This document shows, piece by piece, positions 11,700 to 22,695 of a stretch of DNA of 64,000 bases. The notes below the pieces were generated by a model. That model was not told the DNA's origin. It saw only the letters and a program-made list of their open reading frames with translations, and did no database searches. The stretch covers positions 3,442,001 to 3,506,000 of the forward strand of contig JBBBDQ010001273.1 of assembly GCA_037127315.1 (NCBI GenBank). Reading direction: 5' to 3'. This DNA is from Ascarosepion bandense (Eukaryota > Mollusca > Cephalopoda > Sepiida > Sepiidae). Made by a program: the position numbers and the translations under genes. The number at the start of each line of letters is the position of its first letter. Position 1 is the first letter of the stretch.

Positions 11700-12065
11700 A
11701 TTATCAATCGAACAACGTGTTAAAGTTATCGAAGCATATTACAAAAATGGACTTTCAAACAAGCTAAGTTTCAAGGTTGCATCATCTCTCGAAATAGAGA
11801 TGTCAATTGGTCACCACGATCGTGCGACTTAACACCTTTAGACTTCTTCATTTGAGATCATCTCAAAAGTAAAGTCTATGGCAACAAGCCAACAAAAGTC
11901 AACACCAATTCAACGGCTGAAGGATAAGATAATAAGGCATATGGGTGAGATCGAGAAGCAACTATGCAAAGATGTCATCAAAATATTGACCATCGAATAA
12001 AGGTGTGCCACCAAAGCCTTGGCGCACATTTGGACAATATTATTTTTCAGACAAAATTGCCATGA
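11700..12065 (+). pseudogene. IS630/Tc1-mariner-type transposase, internally deleted
   Basis: The product would be a DDE-type transposase acting on its own inverted ends in the nucleus. An N-terminal piece at about 11716-11770 reads VKVIEAYYKNGLSNK, matching the start of the helix-turn-helix domain in this family. It is joined almost directly to a C-terminal piece from about 11785, which reads SRNRDVNWSPRSCDLTPLDF. The DLTPLDF block carries the final catalytic acidic residue. It continues in other frames to IEKQLCKDVIKILTIE and IKVCHQSLGAHLDNIIF near 12000-12050. The middle of the protein, including the first two catalytic aspartates, is missing. Stop codons and frameshifts are also present. 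Family placement is by motif recognition. Confidence 0.7.
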
Positions 12066-13228
12066 CTCAAATAACATGATCCAACAGTGAAATTAATAAA
12101 ATTTTACCAATGACACTGTTTTATTTACTGCTAATTTTGATCCATATTAAAGAACACCCTCTTGTACGATATAATCCATTATTACCTGATGCAGCATCAT
12201 ACTGTCGGCTTCCTACAAGAGATTTTCTGATGATGGAGGTCACTAGAAACAGCAGCAGACGGGTATAAATTATTTCATGGGGTTCATAGCCATTGCACAT
12301 AGGCACAGATATGTGAAAATACATGCGTTTGTTCAGGTACTAGGGAAATTCACTGGGAGAATTGAATACTTTCGCTTTCATTAAGTTATCCAAGTAGGAG
12401 ATGGAAAACGCTTATGGCATCTAATGATGTTTACTGGTTCTTCTTTTTGAACACTTGCTGTTCTTGCTCATAGAATGAGATTTACCAAGTTGCAACGTCT
12501 TTCTCCAACGTCTCCGGGTACATTTAACGCAGTGCATTATTTATCTGAGTCTTGCGGTATCTTGTGACAGTTATACTCGACAATGAGGTGGAATCCATTG
12601 TAGATGTGGTGGAGTCTCTCGTCACTTTTGACAGTGCGTAAAAGTTCAGTTTAAGAATTGAACCACTATACGAGGGACTCACACGGTTTTATTATATTAG
12701 TGAAGGCTTGCGCATCACCAGCCACACATTTTAGAAGAAATGACAACAAAGAAAAAAACACCAAGAAAATCAGTTCAAATGACCAAACATAAGATTTACG
12801 CAGGGATGCATCTTGACGGACCTCAAAACTTTAAGCACTCTGTCTACCGAGCTTGGATCAATAAGTTTATATCTGAATCCAGTTAGTAACACGCGCTAAA
12901 TATTCTTGGATGAAATTTTCACCGAAGAGTGATCAATATATATATAAACTGTTGTCCGGAAATAGGATCGTTTGTTTATTGCTGTGTTGTGAGAGATAAA
13001 AAGTAATTTTCCTTTAAAAAGCTAAAAATAGATATTCACGAGAAAAGAAAAGAGTCACGTGATCTGACGAGACCTGCTCGAGATGTTTTTAGGCAGGAAT
13101 GCAAATCTTTTTCCTTTGTTTCAGGACAGTGAAACCAGGAAGACGTACATATTCAGAGTCGTGTCAATCAATATAGGTACCAAACTTTACACTTTATTTT
13201 AGATGGCAAGTTTCTTATTAATATTTGA
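12066..13228. other. Unannotated stretch
   Basis: No supported gene. The 67-codon minus frame at 12121-12324 has no domain. Confidence 0.35.
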
Positions 13229-13240
13229 CACACACACACT

Positions 13241-13274
<34 letters not shown>

Positions 13275-13292
13275 CGTATGTGTGTGTGTGTA
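13229..13292 (+). repeat. Compound microsatellite (CA)n-(TA)n-(TG)n
   Basis: Short CA run, then TA from 13241 to about 13275, then TG to about 13290, directly abutting the SINE1 tail. Confidence 0.9.
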
Positions 13293-13293
13293 T

Positions 13294-13612
13294 GTCAGTC
13301 AGTTAAGCGCCATACGTGATACACGCTTGGGCGATCATGTCTCGAAAAATGACTGGGCAGAACATTATCCCGCAGTAGGTTGCCATTGCTTTCTGCGGTA
13401 GACTGGTTGCCGACCAAGGCTATAGAACCCAGTCTGTTCTGCTATTTGACTCATAACTGGAAGGAAGAGACGGATTAATACCTTTCCCAAGGGTATTTGC
13501 ACGTAAGTGAATACAATGGATTCAACTGGAATTCGAACTCGGTTCCCCGGTTTCCCGGTTTCCCGGTTTCTCGTTCCGTGCCGATATCCACTGTACCACA
13601 ACACACATCCGC
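13294..13612 (-). mobile_element. SINE1 (copy 3), near full length
   Basis: The tail GTCAGTCAGTTAAGCGCCAT opens at 13294 and the head ends with CGATATCCACTGTACCACAA near 13600. A small triplication of TTTCCCGG lies between B and A boxes at about 13548-13570, unlike other copies. The 83- and 70-codon frames across this copy are SINE readings. Confidence 0.9.
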
Positions 13613-14043
13613 ACATGTGTGTATGTATTTAAGGTTTTTATATAGAGACATTTGTGGCTCATTTGTACTTTTTTCAGATGTTTTTGTTGGGAGTTATTCC
13701 TTTGGTGAATAAAACCAATAATATATATATTCACGCAAAGTAACGGTTCCTGACTAAAATTTAGAGACTCTATGATTTTTTATAACCTTGTTTTCTTCTC
13801 TATTTGACTTCGTTGCTACAACACGTGTTTGTTTTATTTTTTACTCCGCAAAACAGGTCGCACTTCAGAGACATATGGTGTCCAACTATCGATAGCTTCA
13901 TCAATGAAGTTAATTTATATTTTATCAATCTATGACATGTTTTCTTAATACATTCTTTAATGTTAGGTTAAATTCTCTGCCCTATCCTGTTATATTTACC
14001 CGGACTCCCATGTTTCTGTAGAATATTGCGTGCGTGAAGAATA
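13613..14043. other. Unannotated stretch
   Basis: No supported gene; a short (TA) run lies at 13721-13730. Confidence 0.35.
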
Positions 14044-14348
14044 ATCAGTCAGTTAAATGCCATACGTGATATACCCTTGGGCGATCATGTATCTTTCAAG
14101 ACATGACTGAGTGGGCAGAAAATCTTCTCACAGTAGGTTGCTATTACTTTCTGCAATCGACTAGTTGCCAACCAAGGCTATAGAACCCAATCTGTTCTGA
14201 TATTTAACTTGTAGTTGAGGGAGAAGAGACTGATTAAAATATTTCCCAAAGTTATTTGCGCGTAAGTAAATACAACGATTCGACTGGAACGCAAGTTCAG
14301 CTCTGGGATTTCTTGTTCCGAGCCGATAGTCTCTTCACCACAATACAC
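14044..14348 (-). mobile_element. SINE1 (copy 4), diverged
   Basis: Tail TCAGTCAGTTAAATGCCATA at 14044, body with GTTGCCAACCAAGGCTATAG, and head ending at about 14348. The B-box region (ACGATTCGACTGGAACGCAA) is more diverged than in most copies. Confidence 0.85.
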
Positions 14349-14705
14349 AAATACTAGGAATTATTAAATTAATCATCTTCAAAAGAAAATATACGGTTAC
14401 ATATTCGATACAAACTTTTCCGCTAAAACATATGTTTCTAACCCTAATTTCACCGATCAAAAAAATAAGAAAATAAATCAATAACCGTACTGAGACACCT
14501 AGTTCTTGATAATGACTGGAATGGTTGAAAATACATGAACAAAACAAGAATAAAAAGAACTTGGGATACTTTACTCATACTTGTACCACAGATATACAAC
14601 ATCTCATTTGTAAATTGAAAAAATGCAAATTTAAGACCATAACGTTAAGGAGAGAGAATCATAAAAGAATATCAATTAAGAAGATAGAAGATAAAGACTG
14701 ACAAT
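14349..14705. other. Unannotated stretch
   Basis: No supported gene or recognised repeat. Confidence 0.35.
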
Positions 14706-14709
14706 ATGT

Positions 14710-14866
<157 letters not shown>

Positions 14867-15290
14867 ACTGTGCCAAGAAGAAATGTTAGAGATTATGCTA
14901 TTTACAAAAAAAGCGAATTGTTGATAAAAGAACAGAAATTATGACTAAGTGTAACCTTACTAAAAAATATCTCTTAGGTTCATACAACCATGGATGAAAA
15001 CGCCATAAACCCTTGTAATTTAAAAAATTGCGCGTTCAAAAATTCCCTGCCACGTGAGCGTTAAAAAATACACCGTTACGTGAGCGTTCTTAAAGAAAAC
15101 GGTGAATGGTAAAATCAGTTATTGCAAATTGTCTGAAGACACCACTCATGGTAAAAACCTAGGTAGCGTAATAACTCGCTTACAAATGGAAAATATTCAA
15201 AAGTTCTACAATATAATTGTATTGAACACTTTTTAATACAAATGTGCACTGGTCTAATCTTATTATGAACAGAAACTATGTAATTAAACA

Positions 15291-15400
15291 ATATATATAT
15301 ATATATATATATTGGTGTATCAAAAATACTTCTATATTTTGGTGATGGCGGTTTCTTCACACCGAAGCAAAGACAAAATACATATAAAAATATGTCCGTA
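15291..15400 (+). repeat. (TA)n followed by short repeat R15, copy a
   Basis: A TA run (15291-15313) is followed by GGTGTATCAAAAATACTTCT and a ~85-bp body ending AAAATATGTCCGTATATC. Two more copies lie at 15487-15570 (plus) and 15820-15930 (minus). The 81-codon minus frame over this site is a repeat reading. Confidence 0.6.
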
Positions 15401-15486
15401 TATCTTTCTTTTCCGAGTTGTTAAATTTGAAGTTTACGGTAGATTCTGTTAAATGTACAATCTAGATTCTAATCTAAGATACAATC

Positions 15487-15570
15487 CAAAAATACTTTTA
15501 CAATATTTAGGGGCGGGTTCCTCACACCTAAAACACGGACAAAATACACATGAACATTTGTCCAAAAGAC
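15487..15570 (+). repeat. Short repeat R15, copy b
   Basis: Begins CAAAAATACTTTTACAATAT and continues GGCGGGTTCCTCACACC and ACAAAATACACATGAACATT, parallel to the copy at 15315. The CAGGGTG end is not present. Confidence 0.55.
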
Positions 15571-15819
15571 CACCTTTGTACTTCAGTACAGCAACTCATA
15601 ACACGTTTTCAAAATATCTTCTGCTTGCTTCTGCACATGCATGCACCCGTCAGATCATTGACTGGTGGAATTTTCAAATACTTCCACACGAGGTCTAATG
15701 GATCTGCAGGCTTCCCATTACACGTTGATGAAGCGTCGCTGTATTATTAATGTCTTTTCCATTAACTGATTGTTTTAGGTGCCCTCCCCCCTCCAGAAAG
15801 ATTGAGGTCGAGGGAACGT

Positions 15820-15930
15820 GCAGGCAATGGAAAATATGTTTATACGGACTTTTGCCCTTGTTTTGCTGTGAGAAATCCGATAACAAAGTTTCAAAAAGGA
15901 TTTTTGAGACACCTTATATATATATATATA
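15820..15930 (-). repeat. Short repeat R15, copy c, with (TA)n
   Basis: On the minus strand a TA run is followed by AGGTGTCTCAAAAATCC and the R15 body with GTCCGTATAAACATATTTTC. The orientation relative to the TA run is the same as in copy a. Confidence 0.55.
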
Positions 15931-16355
15931 ATCCAAAAAAAGGAAGTGTATATAGGTAAAATCCCCAAAACCAGATCCCATTAATATTAATTTTCTCTAT
16001 ATTAAAAATGATGCAGTAGAGGGCTTGATGTAAATAGTATTATCTACTTGCAGAGCCAAACTTGTATATTATATAAATAAATTCCGAAATTTACATTAAT
16101 TTGAAAAGCTATTTCAGCGAAAATTTTCGCTTCTTCAGCAACGATCAAAAACAAAAATCAGTTTATTCAAATATGGTACAAAAATTCACATACCAGAAGG
16201 AGCGCGAAAATATCAAGACACAAGAAGTTTAAAAAAAGGGGCGAGATTAAGAAAGGAAAAATTATTTAAAATTTGTCCTTCAGACATAAAAAAGGGACAG
16301 AGATCGAGGTTCATGACTCGATATTAGAATAATGTAAGTATATACATTGATGAAT

Positions 16356-16359
<4 letters not shown>
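15931..16359. other. Unannotated stretch with a 16-bp palindrome
   Basis: No gene is supported. AGCGAAAATTTTCGCT at 16116-16131 is a perfect palindrome. Confidence 0.4.
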
Positions 16360-16420
<61 letters not shown>

Positions 16421-16421
16421 T
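16359..16421 (+). repeat. Compound microsatellite (TA)n(GA)n
   Basis: TA run to about 16395 followed by GA run to 16421. Confidence 0.95.
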
Positions 16422-16513
16422 AGTTTTTTTTTTTCTCAGTAGTTTTATTCGTAGAAAAGCAGGTTTTTATCACAAAGTGCTCGATACCAAGATCGACATA
16501 GATCGTTAATAGA

Positions 16514-16752
16514 ATTAATGTGGAGAAGTTTGTCAATTAGTTGAGCTGCGTTATTTCAGTCATGCCGACTTCGAAGTTTCGTGAAGGCATTATTGTGATG
16601 TCGTCACTCTTCAGAGTTTTTTTTCTGCTACAGAAAAAACAAAAAATCCTGAAGAACAAATATATTACAATAATGTCTTCACGAAACTTCGAAGTCGGTG
16701 TGAATCAAACAACACTACTCAGCTAAGTGACAAACTTCTGCATATTAATATA
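16514..16752. mobile_element. Foldback element FB1
   Basis: Two arms of about 100 bp are imperfect inverted repeats. The left arm contains GAGAAGTTTGTCAATTAG and CCGACTTCGAAGTTTCGTGA. The right arm contains TCACGAAACTTCGAAGTCGG and CTAAGTGACAAACTTCTGCA. The arms are separated by about 40 bp near 16614-16655. A transcript would fold into a long hairpin. The 61-codon frame at 16541-16726 spans the structure and is not a gene. A half copy is present at 50665-50735. Confidence 0.75.
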
Positions 16753-16762
16753 TATATATAAA

Positions 16763-16812
16763 TATATCGCTGTGATACAGCGAAACAAATCTGTCTGCGG
16801 ATGAATATTTAG
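16763..16812 (+). repeat. SINE3 tail fragment
   Basis: Contains GCTGTGATACAGCGAAACAA and ATCTGTCTGCGGATGA, identical or nearly so to the 3' ends at 17040-17072 and 19603-19640. A TA-rich run precedes it. Confidence 0.6.
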
Positions 16813-16954
16813 GCTCTCAAACCATGATTGAACACTTTGGAAGAATGGTAGACTTTGAAAAACAGTATCTACTGTAGCATATACGCATCGTTCATTCAGC
16901 AATGAATTAGAACACTCTCAGCTATTGGCCGTGTAAAATGATAATATACACGCT

Positions 16955-17068
16955 AAAAAGTCTGCCGACTGACGCCAATTCGGTCGGGTTTCAATCCTGG
17001 GTTAAAAACAATCGGAGTCTAACAGTGCTGATGAGCTGTGATACAGCGAAACAGATCTGTCTGCGGAT

Positions 17069-17072
<4 letters not shown>
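16955..17072 (+). mobile_element. SINE3, tRNA-like repeat
   Basis: The copy contains GACTGACGCCAATTCGGTCG and then GGGTTTCAATCCTGGG, a T-arm-like hairpin that resembles a Pol III B box. It continues to CTGATGAGCTGTGATACAGC and ends ATCTGTCTGCGGATGAC directly at a (TA)n run. The minus-strand relative at 19603-19735 has the same order and the same junction with (TA)n. The A-box side is poorly preserved. Confidence 0.65.

Positions 17073-17120
<48 letters not shown>
17073..17120 (+). repeat. (TA)n microsatellite at the SINE3 3' end
   Basis: About 48 bp of TA repeat joined to GCGGATGAC. Confidence 0.95.
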
Positions 17121-17125
<5 letters not shown>

Positions 17126-17514
17126 AAGTAAAGAACACGTAGAAAAAAGTGTCTTTAATCTAAAATTTCACTTATAATTATATTTAGAACAGAAAATCGT
17201 TCCATCATTTGGCCCTTGAATATTTCTCTCAACGCATACATTCATAACTGATTTCTCTTATTTTATTAAAAAAAGTTTTTCTTCAACATTTAATATTCAT
17301 CCGTTGCTTTATCATACATGGCACTTTATCTGACCAATGAAACTATACCTCAATCAGCTTACTGTCCCTTTGATTTTTAAACAATGCGTCTTTAATTAAT
17401 CTCTGAAAAAGCCTGTTATAAGTGATGCATGTTAGATTAAAGACTTTTTTCCTACTTGTTCTTTACTTATTTTATTCATCTTGTCGGATTCCGATCCATA
17501 TATTCAACTCATAT
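17121..17514. other. Unannotated stretch
   Basis: No supported gene. The text TGTCTTTAATCTAAAATTTC near 17150 is loosely mirrored by GATTAAAGAC near 17434. Confidence 0.35.
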
Positions 17515-17600
17515 GTATATATATATATATATATTTATATGTATGTGTGTGTGTGTGTGTGCGTGCGTGTGCGCGCGCATCTGTGTGGTGTGTGTTTTTG
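17515..17600 (+). repeat. Microsatellite (TA)n then (TG)n/(CG)-rich
   Basis: TA run at about 17515-17535 followed by TG repeat with GCGC interruptions. Confidence 0.9.
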
Positions 17601-17696
17601 TGTTCGCGTCTTAACACATTTATAAAAATTCAATTAGCAAGACTTCTCTGTTCAATTCTTCACTGTATTTTCTCCAGTTTATACACAAAGTATTTT

Positions 17697-17908
17697 GTTT
17701 TGGTGCAGTGGATATCGACTTTGAACGAGAAATAGGGGAGCCGAGTTCAAATTCCAGTTGAATTCCCTGCATTCACTTTGGAGAGGTATTAATCCGCCTC
17801 TTCCCTCCACTTATTGGTAAAATAACATGACAGATTAGGTTTTATAGCTTTTATCGGCAAATATTCTACCGCAGAAAGTAATGGCAGCCTACTGCAGGAT
17901 AATCTACA
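17697..17908 (+). mobile_element. SINE1 (copy 5), 3'-truncated
   Basis: Head TTTTGGTGCAGTGGATATCG carries an A-box-like segment and CCGAGTTCAAATTCCAG a B-box variant. The match stops after CTACTGCAGGATAATCTACA, so about 80 bp of the tail is missing. Confidence 0.85.
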
Positions 17909-19530
17909 GTCTCGGATTTACCTATAGGCTGAAGCCTCGCGCCTCAAAATTGAGGTTGTGGGGCTCCAGCCAAACTGTATAATATTTTTGTCACTGTCAT
18001 AGGCCTTTCTTGCACATGCAGTTATAATGCATTGTAGACTCTAAAAAACCCTCCAGCAATTTTAAATACCCACCATCATTCTCGACTTTAATCAGTAATC
18101 TTTCATTTTCTCTTACTCAGGAGAATGAGGGATTTGGAGATTCCTCACAAGCGGAATAACCTAGGATATCTCTTCATCTAAGTTCGGTCTCTGTCCAGAT
18201 AAATTTGTGAATAAACAGTCCAAAATTAATTTTATTTGAGTGCTTTCTATCATGTCGGCAAGAACTATATATTGTGAGTATCGTAGAGAAAAAACATTCG
18301 CGATATCACTGCATTTTGAGGAATGTAAATTTCAATTATATGTATACGTGTTTCGTCTATGTGAGGTCATGTGCAGTAGGATCACACAGAACTTGACAGA
18401 AAAATATTATATTATATATTTCATACGTATTGTAATTTTTGTGTAAGTGTAAATTGCAATATTTATATAAAAATTGCATTACGTATAAAATACAGATTTC
18501 AAAATGATGTCATCTTTGTGAATGGTATTTCATTTAATATTCTGAGATAAATTAAAGAACGGGAAATAATGAATAACCTCTCTTCTTTCCAGTTGAGTAT
18601 TATAACCATTCAGCTGTGCCTAACTATTCTGCCTTGATGTTAATGATTGGCAAAGAATGGTGAAAGAAAAAAGACAACCCCTGGAAGACCACGAAAAACT
18701 CTCCAGATGTTCTGGTCATCAAACTGAGAGATAACGAGATAGAAAAGAGAAAACGTTTTCCCCTTAAGGACATGACAAATAAAAAATATATATATATTTC
18801 AAAGTCTCCAAGATTTTCCTTGAAGTGGATATTTCCTGCAGAAATCATTTAATGTATTTATGTTTAAACTCTAAAACAAGATAAAAAAAAAACAGAATAA
18901 AAGGTTGGGTGGCATTTAACTGTGCCGACAAAAATACACACAGTAAGAATGGTGACAAAAACACTAATTGAGACATGGAGAGTTTAATTTAAGCAGAAAA
19001 AAAATGATGTAATTGCTGTCTGATGCTTTTCTGGGAAAATGTTGGTCTGTTGTAAAATTGGAAACAAGACAACCAGATTTACCAATCTGGTTAATGTAGC
19101 TAACGAAGGATCTACACAAATTTAACGTTGCTTCTTCCTAATCCATGGAATCAGCCACAAAGAATTTTCATAATAAAAGATGTAAAAACCCAGAATATTT
19201 ATCAGAAATATTTCAGTTTAGATAATCTGTTTAACTTTTCATGGTATAGTTTAGAATGGCCCAAGATCAGTATTATGAAGATCAACTAATATTGGAAAAA
19301 GAGTAAATGCTGCTTCATATCCTGATATGTGAATAAATAGAATACATTTATATTAATATATAAATTGAATAATTAACCAGAAGGTCATATTTTTACATTG
19401 TTTTAGTATATTAAATTAATAGTCAAATTTCAAGAGGCAGCCATCTCCATCACTATATTCGCAAGAGGGTGTTAGATTTATATCTTGTGTATACGTTGCT
19501 TTCATTATAAGTTTTTCGCCGAGTTACAAG
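17909..19530. other. Unannotated stretch
   Basis: No supported gene. Short low-complexity patches only. The 68- and 74-codon frames here have no domain. Confidence 0.35.
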
Positions 19531-19531
19531 A

Positions 19532-19602
<71 letters not shown>
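19531..19602 (+). repeat. Compound microsatellite (CA)n(TA)n at the SINE3 3' end
   Basis: CA run from 19533, then TA to 19602, which abuts GTCATCCGCAGACAGATCTG of SINE3. Confidence 0.95.
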
Positions 19603-19735
19603 GTCATCCGCAGACAGATCTGTTTCTCGGTATCACAGCTCATCAGTACGGTTAAACATCCGATTGCTTTTTAACCATGATTGAAACCTGACCGAATTGG
19701 TGTCAGTCGGCGATTCTACCTCTGCGCTATATATA
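19603..19735 (-). mobile_element. SINE3, tRNA-like repeat, minus copy
   Basis: On the minus strand it reads GCGCAGAGGTAGAATCGCCG, an A-box-like start, then CAATTCGGTCAGGTTTCAAT, B-box-like, then CTGATGAGCTGTGATACCGA, and ends GTCTGCGGATGAC at (TA)n. This is the most complete head of the three SINE3 copies. Confidence 0.65.
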
Positions 19736-19739
19736 TATC

Positions 19740-19870
19740 CAAAAGGAAGCGGCTTACCTTCCTCTTTGTTCCTTTCCCCCGGCTCTTTACTTCTATTTTT
19801 TTCATTCTTCCTCTCTTCTTTTCCTTTTTTCAAACCTTCCTTTTCGCTACGCTTTTCCTTTTCCATTTTT
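19740..19870 (+). repeat. Pyrimidine-rich tract
   Basis: T/C-rich DNA. The 99-, 66- and 77-codon frames across it are compositional. Confidence 0.6.
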
Positions 19871-20013
19871 CCTTACGCTTACTTCCGTTCTCTTTAACCA
19901 CACACACTCAAACAAATAGTTGTATTTTCCGTAATATTTTCTATTCTCCGAAATGGCAAGACGATCTTAAGAAGTTTTAAATTTTTAAGTTTTAATATTT
20001 TTAAATTTTTTTG

Positions 20014-20015
<2 letters not shown>

Positions 20016-20056
<41 letters not shown>
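20016..20056 (+). repeat. (TA)n microsatellite
   Basis: About 40 bp of TA repeat. Confidence 0.95.
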
Positions 20057-20058
<2 letters not shown>

Positions 20059-20843
20059 CTTCAGATAGAGAGTATCTATAAAAGAATACAATGTATAAAA
20101 AATACAAGAGAAAAACTTTTCTTAGCTGACGCGTTTCGTACTTTGATGGCTTTCATTAAGACAATTTATGATTTAGTTTGTTGCACAAAAGCAAAGATGT
20201 CACTGGTTTATCAAGGCTTTTCACAACCCAACATACCAGTCCCCATATATCTTAAAAATCAAAAGAAAAATTTATTACTTCATGTTTTTGAAGATGTACA
20301 GCTTATATGTCCATCCAATACTTTTTCAATCTAATCACGAGTTGGTTAGGTCCAGTGATTGACCGAAAGATTTGTGAGTTTTAATAGTTTGTGACAGCAG
20401 TGCAAGCAGAAAACTTACGCAGTTAAGTTAAATGGAGTTAACTAAAACATCCGAAAGTTGCATGATGCATGAAACAGGAACAGTCTAGTTCAGTTATCGA
20501 AATAAGAAGGTACGGTTCAAAACTTAATCACCTAAAGAAGGTTGGAGCGAATGGTCGAAACGTCGTAAATATGACAAACGATGAAGACAACAGTCTGAAC
20601 AACGTAAGTAATCTAACCACAATTTAAACAATATTTATTTTTTAAAAACGTATTTAATATTACTCGCTTATTTTTTACTAGAATTTGAATTATGGCACTT
20701 TTTATATTTTGACTGACCTTTCCGTCACCTGATATCTTTGCTTTTGTATATAAACACGTTCAACAAAATAAATCGTACATTTCCTTTACTAAGTTCCTTA
20801 GAGGACGAAAGTCTTCGGCCAAGAACAGTTTGTACTCGTTTTT

Positions 20844-20845
<2 letters not shown>
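20057..20845. other. Unannotated stretch
   Basis: No supported gene. GGTCGAAACGTCGTAAATAT near 20553 may belong to a dispersed repeat, but this cannot be shown here. Confidence 0.35.

Positions 20846-20916
<71 letters not shown>
20846..20916 (+). repeat. (CA)n microsatellite
   Basis: About 70 bp of uninterrupted CA repeat, the longest pure CA run in the window. Thr-His and Cys-Val frames on the two strands are artefacts. Confidence 0.97.
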
Positions 20917-20917
<1 letters not shown>

Positions 20918-21840
20918 TTTGACTGAAATGTAATTTATTTTGTGTTTTTGAAAATGAGAATTCTTTGAAAGCTATCACGTGACACACGTGACTGTACTTT
21001 GCGTGATCGTTTGTTTACGTTTAAAAATACTTTCAAAAATCTATTTTCACAGTTAAATAATGTAAAGTTAATGGTAGAAGAAAATTGTTTGATATAAAGT
21101 GCCTCTGTTATAGCAAGCTGATTTTCATATTGTGATTTAAATAGTATTTTTTCTAATTTCAATCAAATTTTTCCTTAAGGGTTTTGTTAATTTTGTAAAT
21201 TATGAGTTAATATAAATTGTTATTTTTTTGCTGCCCTTTGATTGAAAAGGTGGCATTTAAGATGTTTACTCAATCACTTATATTGAACATTCTACTACTC
21301 TGAGATAGCGGGTTTTGTTGAAACTCACAAAAATTAACAGATTTTTTTTTTACAATGCAATTGTTTTAAAGTTATATAATAATTTAATATAATTCTCAAA
21401 TATATTTTTTAAATTTATTATATGATTATTATATTTATTTGTATTTATGTATGCATTGACAATTACTTCTTTCAACTTTTTTCACGAAAGTCTTTTATTT
21501 TATTTTATTGTTTTTTGCTTTCAATTTTTGCACATCTAAATTTATATTTCTCAACAGTTTTCAATTTTTTTATTATTTGATAATTAGGGTTTTAGTTCTC
21601 TTACAATAATAGCACTGATTATTTTTTATTATGTTATAAATAATGACATCATAATTTCCGAGTATTTTTAGGCTTAAATTCCGATTCTTACTTTTCCATC
21701 TGCTATTTTTCCACAATTAACAAACTTTTTGATATGTGTGTTTATGCACGGTTCTTTCGTAAGATGTCTTGCTTTCTTCTACTTATGTTTAACTAACGAT
21801 AAACTCTCGAAACGCAGTTTTTTTTATCTTTATGTATATT
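20917..21840. other. Unannotated AT-rich stretch
   Basis: No supported gene. Two CACGTG hexamers lie in TCACGTGACACACGTGAC near 20975-20992. Confidence 0.35.
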
Positions 21841-22330
21841 TTTCTCTCTCTCTCTCTCTCTCTTTTCTCTCTTTTTTCTTTTTCTTTTTCCTTGTCCTTT
21901 TTTATACATCTATCCTTTCTCCGCACCCCCTCTTGGCTAACGGTTGACACATCTGCATATCCTACACGCATTTCGCTTTTTTCTATTTTTCCTTTTCTCC
22001 TTTTCCTCTCCCTCTCTCATTTAATTTTTCTCCTATCGCTTCTTTTTCCTTTTTTCTTTCTTCTTCATTTCCCGTTTTCCTTCTCCCCTTCAGTTCATGT
22101 GACACGATTATTTCTAATTTATTTACATACACATATACATTTTTTTTTCACAGACCAAGTTGCACCCAATCCGCTATCCCTCTTAGTCTTCCCCCTCTTT
22201 TCCCACCCTCTAAAACAGCGTTTGGACGCCTGCATTCTAACAATCTAACAACTTCCCTCTCTTTTTTTATTTTCCCTCCCACTTTTCTTTATTATTTCTT
22301 TACTTTTCCTTTTTTTTTAAAACTAAGTAA
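21840..22330 (+). repeat. Pyrimidine-rich tract with (CT)n
   Basis: CT repeat at about 21843-21862, followed by long T/C-rich DNA. The 138-codon Phe/Leu/Ser-rich frame at 21832-22248 is a compositional artefact with no domain. Confidence 0.8.
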
Positions 22331-22509
22331 GCTTCTGGTGTATGAAATACTTTTGAATTTTTCCATAAAAGGATCGCTGGTGAAGCGAATTTATTTCAAC
22401 GAAATGATCATCCGACACATGCAATTTTCAAAGTTTTATTTGGAAAATATATACATATACTTTAATCCGTTAATTTTTTAATAGCTTATAAAGAATGTAA
22501 TGTACGCTT

Positions 22510-22549
22510 CAGTGGCTCGGGGTGATATGATTAAAAAAAAAACAAAAAA
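22510..22549 (+). mobile_element. LINE type 2 3'-end stub with poly-A
   Basis: CAGTGGCTCGGGGTGATATG then ATT and a poly-A tail. This is the terminal ~25 bp of the retroposon at 60787-61550, which ends CTCGGGGTGATATGATT plus poly-A. It is an extremely 5'-truncated insertion. Confidence 0.6.
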
Positions 22550-22695
22550 ACTTAATGTTTATATTCTTACATTATATCTGTTCCAAATACTTTCTTACCT
22601 TAGAAGAAACAAGTTCCCACTGTCTCTAAAAGGCTCCAATAACATGTGTTTCAAAATAGTCGTTGACAAATCAAATCCAGCTCTAACCCGGAGAT

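Noticed and set aside
16116..16131. 16-bp palindrome as a binding site
   Set aside because: A single palindrome of A/T-rich core with no gene context is not enough to call a regulatory site.
20975..20992. Paired CACGTG sites as an E-box enhancer
   Set aside because: No nearby gene or promoter; two hexamers can arise by chance.
21832..22248. 138-codon plus frame resembling a hydrophobic membrane protein
   Set aside because: It lies in a pyrimidine tract; the hydrophobic look comes from TTT, CTT and TCT codons.
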